Positions 26,561 through 37,296 are shown, counted from the first letter of the stretch. The stretch: 64,000 nt of DNA from Yoonia sediminilitoris (GCF_003058085.1 NZ_QBUD01000001.1:682001-746000); one strand, 5' to 3'. A program made the numbers and translations. The notes: generated by a model not told the origin, from the letters alone.

Positions 26561-27857
26561 CTTGTCCCGCTTTTATATAGATCATTGGGTTTACAGGCTC
26601 GCCCCCGACGCGAACCTCATAGTGCAAGTGTGGGCCAGTTGACCGTCCAGAATTGCCCATAGCACCAATTCGTTCGCCACGCGAGACTCTTTGTCCAACC
26701 TTGACGTTCATTGCATTCAAGTGTGCGTATCTTGTCTCAATTCCGAATTCATGGCGAATCTTGATCAGCCGACCATAGCCCGACGACCAGCCTGCATGGG
26801 TCACAACGCCATCAGCGGTGGAATAGATCGGGGTGCCGACAGGGCCCGCAAAATCGGTGCCCGCATGTAGCCGTCCCCATCGCTGGCCAAAGCCGGACGT
26901 GAAGCGGAAGTTGGATTTGACGGGGATGTCGAAGGGCGCTTTTTCGGCGGCAATCCGGTACAGATTGATCCGGTCCATCGCCCCCAGAATATCATTCGCC
27001 CGGTCCGCATCAGGGTCGATTGTTCCACCACGGGTTGAAAACTGGAGCGGCGTCAGCGGACCACCGGTGCCGGAATAGCCACGGCGCACCTGTGCGATCA
27101 GGTTATCCGGGTCCATGCCTGCCGCGCGGAACATCCGGTCAAGCGGTTCGACAGACACCAGCATCGCTTCTTCCAGCTGGCGGAAAATCTGGTCGTTGCG
27201 CTCTTGCAGCAGGCGGAGTTCAAGTTCCATTTCGGAGGCGTGATCAATGGCAAATTCGGCGTCTGCGGCGATCATGTCCCGCTCTGCCGCGGTTTCTGCC
27301 AGGGCATTTGCCAGCAGGTCAACCGTGCCGACCGCATCCTGGCTCAGGGCCGTGACTGTCGTTTGATCGGTTTCCGCGGCAAGGGCCGCCAGTTCCTTGC
27401 GCGCATCTTCCCGCGCCCGCATCGTGTCACGCAAAGTGGATTGTACCACCTCGAGCCCGGTTTCGAGTTCGCGCCGCTTTTCTTCGGTGTTCAGCAATTC
27501 CGTCTGCATCAGCGAAATCTGCCGGAGAGCAGAGTTGAACCGCTCGTGCGCGGCCAAGGCTTCGGCGGCGCGCTGGTCGCGTTCCGCAGACAAGGCATTA
27601 AGCCGCTGTTCATAGGTCAATTGATCGCGCTGCGCTTGCGCGCGGAAATTGCCGGCGCCGATACTGTCCATCAACAAGATTGCAGTTGCCACGATTGTCC
27701 AGGCGACAACGATTGTGCAGCCTGCCCAAGCCACCAACTGCGTTTCGGGTTTGAGCCGAATGAAACGTGTTTCCGTGTCCGACCGCAGGAACAGCCGTCT
27801 TTCGGGAAAGTGGCGTTCAAGAAAGCCATGGATTTTCTGTGTCAGTCGTGATCGCAC
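26550..27857 (-). CDS. M23 (LytM-type) peptidoglycan endopeptidase, membrane-anchored
   Basis: The product of about 435 residues has a cytoplasmic N-terminus rich in Arg/Glu, one transmembrane helix (about 42-66), a long periplasmic coiled coil (about 80-260) and a C-terminal LytM domain. The zinc site is intact: HAGTDFAGP, TRYAHL and HLHYEVR, which indicates an active endopeptidase. GTG 27857, after GGACGGAAA, is chosen as the start; the ATG at 27902 is an alternative adding 15 residues. The topology and overlap with bactofilin resemble LmdC of Hyphomonas and suggest that the cytoplasmic N-terminus binds the bactofilin polymer to localise wall hydrolysis. Confidence 0.88.
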   Translation of the reverse strand: MRSRLTQKIHGFLERHFPERRLFLRSDTETRFIRLKPETQLVAWAGCTIVVAWTIVATAILLMDSIGAGNFRAQAQRDQLTYEQRLNALSAERDQRAAEALAAHERFNSALRQISLMQTELLNTEEKRRELETGLEVVQSTLRDTMRAREDARKELAALAAETDQTTVTALSQDAVGTVDLLANALAETAAERDMIAADAEFAIDHASEMELELRLLQERNDQIFRQLEEAMLVSVEPLDRMFRAAGMDPDNLIAQVRRGYSGTGGPLTPLQFSTRGGTIDPDADRANDILGAMDRINLYRIAAEKAPFDIPVKSNFRFTSGFGQRWGRLHAGTDFAGPVGTPIYSTADGVVTHAGWSSGYGRLIKIRHEFGIETRYAHLNAMNVKVGQRVSRGERIGAMGNSGRSTGPHLHYEVRVGGEPVNPMIYIKAGQDVF

Positions 27858-28021
27858 GTTGTGTTTTCCGTCCGTTCCCAGTTTCAGTTGCGGGGTTCCC
27901 ATCTCAACAGGCGTTGCGTGTTGTTATCCAGATGAACAAGATGCTGCAAGATTTTTGCCACCCGATGGGAGGGAAAGCGCCTGTTTTGGATGCAAGTGCC
28001 CTAAAATAGTGCCCCTGAGGG

Positions 28022-28849
28022 TCATCTGCGCGCTTGCGATACATCCTGCGCGAGTGGCCAGTAGAAATCCGGCGGTATCCCCGCTTCGGCCCGCTTTTCT
28101 TCGTTGAAGGGTGGCTTGAGCTGGCTGTGGAAGTACTTGCGGACCAGATCATGAAAGACGCCGGTGGGGTCCAGATCATGCCGACCGCACAGGAAGTGAA
28201 ACCATTTTGACCCGTAGGCGACATGATGGACTTCTTCGGCATAAATGATCTCGAGCGCTGCGACCGCGTCCTTCAGCTTGGCCTGCCTGAAGATCTTGAT
28301 CATGCCGGGGGTGACATCCAGCCCCCGCGCCTCGAGCACCATCGGCACCACGGCCAGCCGCCCCATCAGGTCGCCTGTGGTGTCTTCGGCGGCCCGCCAC
28401 ATGCCTGCGTGGGCAGGAAGGGCGCCGTAATGGCTGCCCATCCCTTCAAGACAGTCGCACATCAGATTGAAATGTTTGGATTCTTCGTCGGCTGACTTGA
28501 CCCAGTCATCATAGAACCCGATGGGCAGTTTGGTGTCTGTAAAGCGGGCGATGATGTCCCAATGCAAGTCAACCGCGTTCAGTTCGATGTGCGCAACCGC
28601 GTGCAACAGGGCAATCTGACCTTCGGCGGTGCCCGGCTTGCGGTGCGGCACGTCGCGGGGGTCCAGCAATGCGGGTTCGTCGGGGCGGGCCGGAAACAGC
28701 GGCGGTGCGGCAGTCCCGATGTCAGGCGTTTGGCCCGCCTTGCGCGCGCTTTGCCATTCTGCGGCATACCGGCGCGAAAGGGCTGTCTTTTCGCGGCCAT
28801 CAGCGGTCATCAGCACTGCCACGGCCATTTCGGCAAGAGGCAAGGTCAC
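28022..28849 (-). CDS. DUF455 ferritin-like protein
   Basis: The 275-residue protein belongs to DUF455, an uncharacterised ferritin-like family. Metal-type Glu/His motifs appear at AHIELNAVDLHWD, SADEESKHF, MVLEARGLDVTPG and YAEEVHHVAYG, as expected for a di-iron four-helix bundle. No redox substrate is known; some relatives resemble the tRNA hydroxylase MiaE. The GTG start overlaps the bcp stop codon (GTGA), so it is translated downstream of a peroxiredoxin, which fits an oxidative-stress or iron context. That link is inference. Confidence 0.85.
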   Translation of the reverse strand: MTLPLAEMAVAVLMTADGREKTALSRRYAAEWQSARKAGQTPDIGTAAPPLFPARPDEPALLDPRDVPHRKPGTAEGQIALLHAVAHIELNAVDLHWDIIARFTDTKLPIGFYDDWVKSADEESKHFNLMCDCLEGMGSHYGALPAHAGMWRAAEDTTGDLMGRLAVVPMVLEARGLDVTPGMIKIFRQAKLKDAVAALEIIYAEEVHHVAYGSKWFHFLCGRHDLDPTGVFHDLVRKYFHSQLKPPFNEEKRAEAGIPPDFYWPLAQDVSQARR

Positions 28850-29313
28850 AGGGCGCGCACCGCGTCAAGCACGGCATCAACATGGCCGGGCACTTTGACC
28901 TTGGGCCAGCTCCGGGCGATCTTGCCGTCGGTGCCAATCAAAAATGTCGCCCGTTCGATGCCCATGTAGGTTTTGCCGTACATGCTTTTTTCCTTCCAGA
29001 CGCCGTAGCGTTCGCACACGTCGCCTTCTTCGTCCGACAACAGGGCGACCCCCAGATCATGTTTGGCGACGAATTTGTCGTGCTTTTTGACGCTATCCTT
29101 GGACACGCCTAGAATGACCGTATTCAGCGCCGTGAAGTCGGCCAGTTTTTCGGTGAAGCCAATCGCCTCCTTCGTGCAGCCAGAGGTGTCGTCACGCGGA
29201 TAGAAATAAAGAACAACATTTTTGCCGCTGAAGTCAGACAGGTTGACGATGTCGCCGCCATCGCGGGGCAAACTGATGGCGGGGGCAGGTGCGCCGGGCG
29301 CAAGTTCGGTCAT
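28846..29313 (-). CDS. bcp: Peroxiredoxin, Bcp/PrxQ family
   Basis: This thiol peroxidase reduces H2O2 and organic hydroperoxides in the cytoplasm. The 155-residue thioredoxin fold has the peroxidatic Cys46 in YPRDDTSGCTKEA with the PxxxT/SxxC arrangement. The usual resolving cysteine five residues later (CTxEAC) is absent; the only other cysteine is Cys100 in DVCERYG. It is therefore an atypical or 1-Cys Bcp. The ATG at 29313 has AAGGA before it, and 31 further upstream codons are non-coding. The gene is divergent from the AsmA-like gene across a 73-base gap and coupled to the DUF455 gene. Confidence 0.93.
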   Translation of the reverse strand: MTELAPGAPAPAISLPRDGGDIVNLSDFSGKNVVLYFYPRDDTSGCTKEAIGFTEKLADFTALNTVILGVSKDSVKKHDKFVAKHDLGVALLSDEEGDVCERYGVWKEKSMYGKTYMGIERATFLIGTDGKIARSWPKVKVPGHVDAVLDAVRAL

Positions 29314-29386
29314 GGCGTGGTCCTTTTCGTGGAAGTTGTGTTTTCTTTGGTTCCGTTTTAGCCCGACACAGGCGAAGATAAAGGGT

Positions 29387-32300
29387 ATGTTTGAACTTGG
29401 TGGCAATCGCGTGACGCATCAGGACGAAGAAACCGAAGCGGTCGTGCCGCCCAGGCCGATCACCCGGCGCAGGCAATTCTGGCTTCGTGCGGTTTTGCTG
29501 CTGTGTCTGACGCCATTGATTTTCGGAGCTGTTTCTGCCGCGATGCTGGTTGACCGTGAGGTGACCGCGCCCGATTGGATAGCCGAAGATATCGCGGTGC
29601 GGGCCTCGGAATTTCTGGACGGGGGCAAGCTGGAGTTTGGCGCGATGACCGTCCGGTTGGGGCGTGATCTGCACCCGACCGTGCGCCTGACGGACATTAC
29701 ATTGCAGGATGCGACCGGTGCGCTGATCAGCACGATCCCCGTGGCCGAAGGCATCATGTCGCCGCGCGGTCTGATCCTGCGCCGCGAGGTGCTGATGCAA
29801 AACATCGCGCTTGTCGGGGCGCAGGTCAATTTACGCCGCGCGGCAAGCGGCGAGGTTGCGGTGGCATTTGCGCGCGGCGCCCGCGAGGCGGGGCAGGCCC
29901 CGTCTTTGTCTCAGTTGCTTGAAAAGATTGACATATTTCTGGAGCGCCCCGAGTTCAAGGCACTGGAAGGCGTGCGCGCAACCGGACTTGTGGTGAATTT
30001 TGACGATGCACGCGCCGGACGGTCATGGGTGGTGGACGGCGGCGCGCTGTCACTGGTGGTCCAAGGCGGACAGACCATTTTGCGCGGTGACTTTTCCTTG
30101 CTTTCGGGGCGGGCAGAGGTAACAAAGGTTGCATTGTCCTATGCCAGTGCGCTTGGCACCCGCGATGCCAACATGGGCTTGAACATCGACAATATCGTTG
30201 CCAGCGACATCGCCACACAGTCACCGGCACTCAGTTGGCTTCGGGGCGTCGATGCGCCGGTCAATGCGGCCATTCGGACCAGTCTGGATGCCCAAGGGGC
30301 GCTGGGGCCGCTCAATGCCAGCCTTGAGATCGGCAAAGGCGCGCTGCAACCCAACCCCGCAACCCAGCCCATCAGCTTCGAAGCTGCCAAAGCCTATCTG
30401 ACCTATGACCCATCGCGCGGCAGTATCAGCTTTGACGAAGTCAGGCTTGAAATGGAATGGGGGCAGCTCAATGCCAGCGGCCATGCCTATTTGCAGGACT
30501 TCGGCGTGGGACTGCCGCAGGTGCTCTTGGCGCAGTTTCAGTTTCGCGACATCGCGTTTAATCCGTCGGGTTTGTTTCCGGTTCCTTTGACGTTGCAACG
30601 GGCGGCGGTGGATGCGCGAGTGCGGTTTGCGCCATTTTCAGTCGAATTGGGTCAGATTGCGGCATCGGAAGGTGACATGCGCCTGTCGGGCAAGGGCAAC
30701 ATCGCGGCCACCCCAGACGGGTGGCAAGTGGGCATCGATGTGGGGCTGAACCAGATCAGCCAATCGGCCATGATTGGCTACTGGCCCGGCAGCATTTTCC
30801 CCGGCGCGCGCAGCTGGCTTGAAAAGAACGTGACCACTGCCGATTACGTGGATGCGCACGCCGGTTTGCGGCTGGCCCCCAACCAGCCCCTGCAGTTTGC
30901 CGTTAATGCCGGTTTCAAGGAGGCAGAGATCAAGTTCATGCGGTCGATGCCTGCCATAACGGACGGCAGCGGCAGCCTTTCGATTATCGGCAAGCGGCTT
31001 GCCATTGACGTGGCATCAGCCAGGGCGATCGCCCCCGAAGGTGGCCTGATGGCGCTGGGTGGATCCAGCTTTGTGATTGAGCAGATGGGGAAAGACCCGC
31101 CGTCTGTGATTGATTTGAACATCGACAGCACGATCACGGCGGTTTTGTCCGTGCTGAACCAGCCGCCGTTTGGATTTCTGGACAAGGCCAATCTGCCTGT
31201 CACGTTGGCCGATGGCCGTAGCCAGTTGACGGGCCGACTGACTTTGCCGCTAAAACCGCGGGTCACGAATGATGAAATCGGCTTTGCGATGGAATCGACC
31301 ATAACCGCCATGCGGAGTGACGTGCTGATCCCCGGACGGCAATTGGCCTCTCCACGGCTGCAAATCACTGCCGACCGCGCGGGGTTGGCGGTCGCTGGTC
31401 CGCTGCGCGTCGGCGAGGTGCCGCTTTTGGTCAATTGGACCAAACGTTTTGCGGACCCGGTTGGCACCAGTAATTTGCAGGCGGAAACGGAAATCTCGCC
31501 CCGCTTTTTGGAAGAGTTCAATATCGCACTGCCCCCCGGCAGCGTCACAGGGCGGGGCCGTGGGGATTTGTCGGTGGCCCTGCAGGCGGGCGCACCGCCG
31601 CAGTTTTCATTGTCGTCAAACCTGCGCGGCGTCGAGATGGCGCTGCCCGCGCTGGGGTGGCGCAAGACACCTGACCAGACCGTTGACCTGTTGGCCGAGG
31701 GACGACTGGGGGCTGTTCCGCTGATTTCTGAACTGACGCTGAGTGGCGCGGGGCTACAGGCCGACGGCCAGATCATCCTTGCTGAAGGTGGCGGGTTGCA
31801 AGAAGCCAGATTTGACCGGGTGGCTGTCAATGAATGGCTGGATGTGCCGCTGGTCCTGCGACCGGACCGGGCGGGCGCACTGGTGGAAATCATCGGCGGA
31901 CGGCTTGATCTGCGCAATGCCCCACGGGGGCAGACCGGCGGCACAGGCGGGCCGATGTTGGTGCGGCTGGACCAGCTGCAAGTCACCGATACGGTCGCTC
32001 TGACAGGCTTTCAGGGGCAGTTTCGGACCGGTCCGGGGTTTTCCGGACAATTCAACGGCCAGATCAACGGGGCTGCCGCAATTACTGGCGCGCTTGCCCC
32101 CCGCGAAGGGCGCACCGCGTTGCGGTTGCGCGGTGATGATGCGGGCGCCATCGGGCGCGCGAGCGGTCTGATGATGAATGGGATCGGCGGCAGTCTGGAC
32201 CTGACGCTGGTGCCTGTCGGTGATGGCGATGCCTACGTCGGGACTGTCGCTTTGCGTGATGTGCGGGTCCGCGATGCGCCGGCGATGGCTGCTTTGCTGG

Positions 32301-32686
32301 ATGCGATCAGCGTGGTCGGTCTGTTGCAACAGCTTGACGGGCAGGGGCTGTCTTTTGAAACGGTCGACGCGCGCTTTCAAGTCAATGCAGGCGAAATCGC
32401 CATCACCGAGGCCAGCGCCATTGGTCCGGGGTTGGGCGTGTCGCTGGATGGCATCGTTGGACTGGCCTCGCAAGAGTTGAACCTGCAAGGGGTGATTTCG
32501 CCATTTTATCTGGTGAATAGCATCGGGTCGGTGCTGACACGTCCGGGTGAGGGGTTGATCGGCTTCAATTTCGACATTACGGGGACGCGGGATGCACCTG
32601 TCGTGTCTGTCAATCCGCTCTCTGCCTTTACACCTGGCATGTTCCGCGAAATTTTCCGGCGTGCCCCACCACAGATTGTTCAATGA
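29387..32686 (+). CDS. AsmA-like/DUF3971 (YhdP-type) envelope protein
   Basis: The 1099-residue protein has a cytoplasmic head, one transmembrane helix (about 31-53) and a very long periplasmic part of beta-rich repeats ending in an AsmA-like C-terminal domain (about 900-1075; conserved [24 protein letters not shown] region). It matches DUF3971/YhdP-type proteins, relatives of AsmA and TamB, thought to bridge inner and outer membranes and move phospholipids. The ATG at 29387 sits very close to AAAGGG, so GTG 29411 is an alternative start. Its stop codon overlaps queA (ATGA). The function is inferred from architecture. Confidence 0.82.
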   Translation: MFELGGNRVTHQDEETEAVVPPRPITRRRQFWLRAVLLLCLTPLIFGAVSAAMLVDREVTAPDWIAEDIAVRASEFLDGGKLEFGAMTVRLGRDLHPTVRLTDITLQDATGALISTIPVAEGIMSPRGLILRREVLMQNIALVGAQVNLRRAASGEVAVAFARGAREAGQAPSLSQLLEKIDIFLERPEFKALEGVRATGLVVNFDDARAGRSWVVDGGALSLVVQGGQTILRGDFSLLSGRAEVTKVALSYASALGTRDANMGLNIDNIVASDIATQSPALSWLRGVDAPVNAAIRTSLDAQGALGPLNASLEIGKGALQPNPATQPISFEAAKAYLTYDPSRGSISFDEVRLEMEWGQLNASGHAYLQDFGVGLPQVLLAQFQFRDIAFNPSGLFPVPLTLQRAAVDARVRFAPFSVELGQIAASEGDMRLSGKGNIAATPDGWQVGIDVGLNQISQSAMIGYWPGSIFPGARSWLEKNVTTADYVDAHAGLRLAPNQPLQFAVNAGFKEAEIKFMRSMPAITDGSGSLSIIGKRLAIDVASARAIAPEGGLMALGGSSFVIEQMGKDPPSVIDLNIDSTITAVLSVLNQPPFGFLDKANLPVTLADGRSQLTGRLTLPLKPRVTNDEIGFAMESTITAMRSDVLIPGRQLASPRLQITADRAGLAVAGPLRVGEVPLLVNWTKRFADPVGTSNLQAETEISPRFLEEFNIALPPGSVTGRGRGDLSVALQAGAPPQFSLSSNLRGVEMALPALGWRKTPDQTVDLLAEGRLGAVPLISELTLSGAGLQADGQIILAEGGGLQEARFDRVAVNEWLDVPLVLRPDRAGALVEIIGGRLDLRNAPRGQTGGTGGPMLVRLDQLQVTDTVALTGFQGQFRTGPGFSGQFNGQINGAAAITGALAPREGRTALRLRGDDAGAIGRASGLMMNGIGGSLDLTLVPVGDGDAYVGTVALRDVRVRDAPAMAALLDAISVVGLLQQLDGQGLSFETVDARFQVNAGEIAITEASAIGPGLGVSLDGIVGLASQELNLQGVISPFYLVNSIGSVLTRPGEGLIGFNFDITGTRDAPVVSVNPLSAFTPGMFREIFRRAPPQIVQ

Positions 32687-33747
32687 AGCTCAGTGATTTT
32701 GATTTCGACCTGCCCGAGCGTCTGATTGCCACGCGGCCCGCGCGGCCACGGTCGTCGGCGCGGCTGCTGCTTGCACAAGGGGACCGGATTGATGATCTGG
32801 TCGTCACCGATCTGCGCAAGATCCTGCGGCCCGGCGACAGGCTGGTGCTGAATGACACCAAGGTGATTCCCGCGCGCCTGTTCGGCCTACGCCACAGGAC
32901 AGGAGAGGCGGGTGCCACTAGCGCGCAGATGGATGTGACCCTGCTTGAGCCGCGTGCGGATGGTACGTGGTCCGCCCTGATCAAGCCCCTGCGCAAGGTC
33001 CGCGATGGCGAAACGATCGTCTTTTCTGATGATTTGTCTGCGACAGTCACAGGGCGCAATGATGGGCAGGCCACCTTGCGCTTCAGTCTGACGGGCGATG
33101 ATTTTGACAAGGCGCTGGCAGAGGTGGGGGCAATGCCCCTGCCGCCATATATCGCCGCCAAGCGCCCCGCAGACGCGGCCGACAAAGAGGATTACCAGAC
33201 CTATTGGGCGCGCCGGTCGGGTGCGGTGGCGGCACCGACCGCATCGCTGCATTTCGATGGGCCCTTGCTGGATGATCTTGCGGCACGTGGTGTCGCCTTC
33301 ACCAAGGTCACGCTGCATGTCGGGGCGGGCACATTTCTGCCGGTCAAGGTCGACGATGTGCGCGACCATAAGATGCATGCTGAATGGGGCGAGGTCACGC
33401 CGCAGGCGGCCGCCGAGATCAACGCAACCAAGGCCGCAGGCGGACGCATCATTCCGGTGGGGACAACCGCCCTGCGCCTGATCGAAAGTGCGGCAATCGA
33501 TGGCCAGATCACCCCTTGGGAGGGGCCGACGGATATCTTTATCACGCCGGGGTTTGAGTTTCAGATTACTGATGGGTTGATGACCAACTTTCATTTGCCC
33601 AAATCCACATTGATGATGCTGGTGTCGGCCCTGATGGGCGTAGACCGGATCAAGGCGATTTATGATCATGCCATCGCCCAGAATTACCGTTTTTTCAGCT
33701 ATGGCGACAGTTCGCTGTTGCTGCCAGAGGCAGAGGATCAGGCCTGA
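32683..33747 (+). CDS. queA: S-adenosylmethionine:tRNA ribosyltransferase-isomerase
   Basis: QueA transfers and isomerises the ribosyl group of SAM onto preQ1-modified tRNA to form epoxyqueuosine. The 354-residue chain shows the hallmark blocks [68 protein letters not shown] and the C-terminal [19 protein letters not shown]. The start overlaps the AsmA-like stop by four bases (ATGA), and the MFS gene follows after about 100 bases. Tgt, the preceding enzyme, is encoded at 4834. Confidence 0.97.
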   Translation: MKLSDFDFDLPERLIATRPARPRSSARLLLAQGDRIDDLVVTDLRKILRPGDRLVLNDTKVIPARLFGLRHRTGEAGATSAQMDVTLLEPRADGTWSALIKPLRKVRDGETIVFSDDLSATVTGRNDGQATLRFSLTGDDFDKALAEVGAMPLPPYIAAKRPADAADKEDYQTYWARRSGAVAAPTASLHFDGPLLDDLAARGVAFTKVTLHVGAGTFLPVKVDDVRDHKMHAEWGEVTPQAAAEINATKAAGGRIIPVGTTALRLIESAAIDGQITPWEGPTDIFITPGFEFQITDGLMTNFHLPKSTLMMLVSALMGVDRIKAIYDHAIAQNYRFFSYGDSSLLLPEAEDQA

Positions 33748-33850
33748 TCCGACCAAAGGCGCGGATAGGCGCGACGGCGTCGCTTTCGTGTGATGAATTA
33801 TAAACAGAATCGTGTGATAGCGCGGTTCGGTTAGCTGGATAGGGCGCAGG

Positions 33851-35146
33851 ATGTTTCAAGTTTTCACAGGGTCATGGGCTCTCTTCATCGGCATGTTCAT
33901 GTTGATGATCGGCAACGGGCTGCAAGGGACATTGCTGGGCTTGCGGGGTGATCTGGAGGGGTTCAGTACCTTCAGTCTGTCCGTTGTCATGTCGGGTTAT
34001 TTTCTGGGTTTTCTGTTCAGTTCGCGTTTCACGCCCGGTCTGATCCGCAGGGTCGGGCACGTCCGGGTCTTTGCGGCACTCGGGTCGACGATTTCGGCGG
34101 TCCTGATCATGTATCCGATCCTTGTGGAGCCATGGGCCTGGACGATCGGGCGCGTGGTGATCGGCTTTTGCTTTTGCGGGGTCTATATCACGGCGGAAAG
34201 CTGGCTGAACGACGCATCCACCAATGAAACGCGGGGCAAGGCGCTGTCGCTTTACATGATCGTGCAGATGGCCGGGATCGTTGTCGCGCAATATATTGTC
34301 AGCCAGGGTGATGTGTCCGGCTACGCCTTGTTTATCATCCCGTCGGTTCTGGTGTCGCTCGCCTTTGCGCCGATCCTGTTGTCGGTGCGCCCGATGCCTG
34401 CCTTCGAGACGACCAAACCGATGACGATCCGGCAGGTGATTGATGCATCGCCCCTTGCCTGTTTCGGGATGTTCATGCTGGGGGGCGTCTTCGCGGCGCA
34501 ATTCGGGATGTCGGCGGTCTATGGCAACAGGGTCGGGCTGTCGGTGGGGCAGATTTCACTGTTCGTATCGGCGATCTATGTCTCTGCGCTGGTCCTGCAA
34601 TATCCGATCGGGTGGATGTCCGACCGGACAGATCGGCGCGTGTTGATTATCTGGGTGTCACTTCTTGGCGGGTTCGGGTCGCTGCTGGCGTTCCTGGTTC
34701 CAAGCAACTTTACGATCATCGTGATTACCGGCGCCATCGTCGGTGGGACGTCAAACCCGCTTTATGCGTTGCTGATTGCCTATATGAACGACTATCTGGA
34801 GCGCGAGGACATGGCGGCGGCGTCCGGTGGATTGCTGTTCATCAACGGATTGGGCGCGATCATGGGGCCACTTATTGTGGGGTCGATGATGGATGCGCTT
34901 GGGCCGAATGGTTTCTGGTTGTTCACAGCGGTGTTGATGCTGACGGTGGGGTCCTATGGGCTTTATCGCGCGACGCGGCGCAGTCGCTCTGATCTGGAAG
35001 TGGAAACGGTGCCCTATGCGCCTGTCTCAGCGGCATCCACCGCGGTGGTCGCAGAGGCGGCACAGGAATATTATATCGAGGCCGAAGAAGAGATTGCTGC
35101 CGAGGAAGCAACACAATCTGCTGCTGAATCTCGGGGTCGGGCTTGA
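33851..35146 (+). CDS. MFS transporter, YcaD-like (paralogue of the gene at 3205)
   Basis: The 431-residue protein has 12 predicted helices and shares long blocks with the transporter at 3205: GHVRVFAALGS, the AESWLN motif with a following TNE-RGK stretch, FAPILLSV and GWMSDR-DRR. Both keep an acidic, alanine-rich C-terminal tail of about 40 residues after the last helix. The ATG follows AGGGCGCAGG. It may be read through from queA. No substrate can be assigned; the two copies probably arose by gene duplication and are no longer adjacent. Confidence 0.85.
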   Translation: MFQVFTGSWALFIGMFMLMIGNGLQGTLLGLRGDLEGFSTFSLSVVMSGYFLGFLFSSRFTPGLIRRVGHVRVFAALGSTISAVLIMYPILVEPWAWTIGRVVIGFCFCGVYITAESWLNDASTNETRGKALSLYMIVQMAGIVVAQYIVSQGDVSGYALFIIPSVLVSLAFAPILLSVRPMPAFETTKPMTIRQVIDASPLACFGMFMLGGVFAAQFGMSAVYGNRVGLSVGQISLFVSAIYVSALVLQYPIGWMSDRTDRRVLIIWVSLLGGFGSLLAFLVPSNFTIIVITGAIVGGTSNPLYALLIAYMNDYLEREDMAAASGGLLFINGLGAIMGPLIVGSMMDALGPNGFWLFTAVLMLTVGSYGLYRATRRSRSDLEVETVPYAPVSAASTAVVAEAAQEYYIEAEEEIAAEEATQSAAESRGRA

Positions 35147-35203
35147 CGCGATTTCCCGAATGGACACAGAGTAGATCGGGGGTAGGGCAGATGGAGTTTA
35201 CCG

Positions 35204-35785
35204 ATGGTGACTGTGGACGAGGTTTTGGCATTCTGGCTGGAGGAATGTTCTCCGGCTGACTGGTACAGGGCCGATCCTGATTTTGACAAGATGATCAGGG
35301 ACCGATTCGAGGATGCCTGGCGGGCCTCTTATGACGGATCGCTGGGGCTCTGGCTGGCCTCTGCGAAAGGGACCTTGGCCTATATCATTCTGACAGACCA
35401 GTTCCCGCGCAACATGTTCCGGGGCAGCGGTGAAGCCTTTGCCACCGATGCCTGTGCGCTGGCCGCTGCCAAAATGGCGATCGAGCACCGGTGGGACATG
35501 AAAATTGATGAACCCGCACGACAGTTTTTCTATCTGCCCCTGATGCATTCGGAAAATCTCTGTGATCAGGAACGCGCCGTGCGTCTGATCCATAGCCGGA
35601 TGCCACTGACGGGGGCGAAGATCGGCCCGCATACGCAGGCCCACCGCAATGTGATCCGGGATTTCGGGCGGTTCCCCTACCGCAACGAAGCACTCGGGCG
35701 GCATACGACGCAAGCAGAGCAGGTATTTCTGGACGCGGGCGGCTACGGTGCCGCGATCAGGGCAGTGCAGCAGGACGCTAAATAG
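35204..35785 (+). CDS. DUF924 family protein
   Basis: The 193-residue protein matches DUF924: an N-terminal EVLAFWLEECSPADWY, the FEDAWRAS segment, the conserved AYIILTDQFPRNMFRGSGEAFATD core (about 64-88) and the helical FFYLPLMHSEN region. The fold is an all-helical TPR-like array. No function is established for the family. It follows the MFS gene by 57 bases on the same strand and precedes lpdA. Confidence 0.85.
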   Translation: MVTVDEVLAFWLEECSPADWYRADPDFDKMIRDRFEDAWRASYDGSLGLWLASAKGTLAYIILTDQFPRNMFRGSGEAFATDACALAAAKMAIEHRWDMKIDEPARQFFYLPLMHSENLCDQERAVRLIHSRMPLTGAKIGPHTQAHRNVIRDFGRFPYRNEALGRHTTQAEQVFLDAGGYGAAIRAVQQDAK

Positions 35786-35901
35786 GGTCAGGATCCTGGG
35801 CAGGGTTGCACAGAATGCCTGCCTGATATGCCCCGACATCACTAGAGGTCTGCCGAAAAGTAGTTTAGCGTTGAACGAAATCTATTTTGGAGGGCAACGA
35901 C

Positions 35902-37296
35902 GTGGCAGCAAAGAACTTTGATCTGATCGTAATCGGTGCGGGGCCTGGCGGCTATGTGGCCGCCATTCGTGGCGCCCAGCTGGGCATGAATGTCGCGATT
36001 GTCGAACGCGAACATCTTGGCGGCATTTGCCTGAATTGGGGCTGCATCCCGACCAAAGCGATGTTGCGTTCGTCGGAAGTATTCCACCTGATGCATCGGG
36101 CCAAGGAATTTGGCCTGAAAGCGACCGGCGTTGACTATGATCTGGACGCCGTCGTCAAGCGGTCGCGCAGTGTGGCGGGTCAACTGTCGGGTGGCATTGG
36201 CCATTTGATGAAGAAAAACAAAGTGACCGTTTTCATGGGTGCCGCCACACTCCCGGCCAAGGGCAAGGTCAGCGTCAAAACCGACAAGGGCACAGAAGAG
36301 CTGACCGCGAAAAACATCGTGCTAGCGACGGGCGCGCGGGCGCGCGAGTTGCCGGGGCTGGAAGCTGACGGTGATTTGGTCTGGACCTACAAGCACGCGC
36401 TGACCCCGAAACGGATGCCCAAGAAACTGCTGGTCATCGGCTCTGGCGCCATCGGGATCGAATTTGCCAGCTTCTATAACACACTGGGCAGCGACACGAC
36501 CGTGGTCGAGGTCATGGACCGGGTGTTGCCGGTCGAAGATGCCGAGATTTCGGCCTTTGCCAAAAAGCAATTCGTCAAACAGGGCATGAAGATCATGGAG
36601 AAATCCATGGTCAAGCAGCTTGACCGGGGCAAGGGCAAAGTGACCGCCCATATCGAGACCGGCGGCAAGGTCGAAAAGATGGAATTCGACACGGTCATCA
36701 GCGCCGTCGGTATCGTTGGCAATGTCGAAGGGCTGGGGCTGGAAGGTCTGGGCGTCAAGATCGACCGCACCCATGTCGTGACAGATGCCTATTGCCGGAC
36801 CGGTGTGGACGGGCTGTTCGCCATTGGCGACATCGCAGGTGCACCGTGGCTGGCGCACAAGGCCTCCCACGAAGGGGTGATGGTCGCCGAACTGATCGCG
36901 GGCAAAGATGTGCATCCGGTCAAACCCGAAAGCATTGCGGGCTGTACCTATTGCCACCCGCAGGTCGCCTCGGTCGGCTATTCCGAAGCGAAAGCCAAGG
37001 AATTGGGCTTTGACGTCAAGGTTGGCCGTTTCCCATTCATCGGCAACGGCAAAGCGATCGCGTTGGGCGAACCCGAAGGCATGGTCAAGACCGTATTTGA
37101 TGCCAAGACGGGCGAATTACTGGGCGCGCATATGGTCGGCGCAGAAGTGACTGAATTGATTCAGGGGTATGTCGTTGGCCGCCAGCTGGAAACCACAGAA
37201 GAAGACCTGATGCACACTGTTTTCCCGCATCCGACCTTGTCTGAAATGATGCATGAAAGTGTGCTGGACGCCTACGGTCGGGCTATCCATTTCTGA
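35902..37296 (+). CDS. lpdA: Dihydrolipoyl dehydrogenase (E3)
   Basis: E3 reoxidises the lipoyl groups of 2-oxoacid dehydrogenase complexes with NAD+. The 464-residue flavoprotein has the FAD-binding GAGPGGYVAA, the redox disulfide Cys43/Cys48 in GGICLNWGCIPTK, the NAD-binding GSGAIGIEFASF, the FAD motif GLFAIGDIAG and the catalytic His443/Glu448 in HPTLSE. GTG 35902 is chosen because a strong GGAGGG lies eight bases upstream; a TTG at 35887 would overlap that site. No E1 or E2 genes are adjacent, so which complex it serves is open. Confidence 0.96.
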   Translation: MAAKNFDLIVIGAGPGGYVAAIRGAQLGMNVAIVEREHLGGICLNWGCIPTKAMLRSSEVFHLMHRAKEFGLKATGVDYDLDAVVKRSRSVAGQLSGGIGHLMKKNKVTVFMGAATLPAKGKVSVKTDKGTEELTAKNIVLATGARARELPGLEADGDLVWTYKHALTPKRMPKKLLVIGSGAIGIEFASFYNTLGSDTTVVEVMDRVLPVEDAEISAFAKKQFVKQGMKIMEKSMVKQLDRGKGKVTAHIETGGKVEKMEFDTVISAVGIVGNVEGLGLEGLGVKIDRTHVVTDAYCRTGVDGLFAIGDIAGAPWLAHKASHEGVMVAELIAGKDVHPVKPESIAGCTYCHPQVASVGYSEAKAKELGFDVKVGRFPFIGNGKAIALGEPEGMVKTVFDAKTGELLGAHMVGAEVTELIQGYVVGRQLETTEEDLMHTVFPHPTLSEMMHESVLDAYGRAIHF

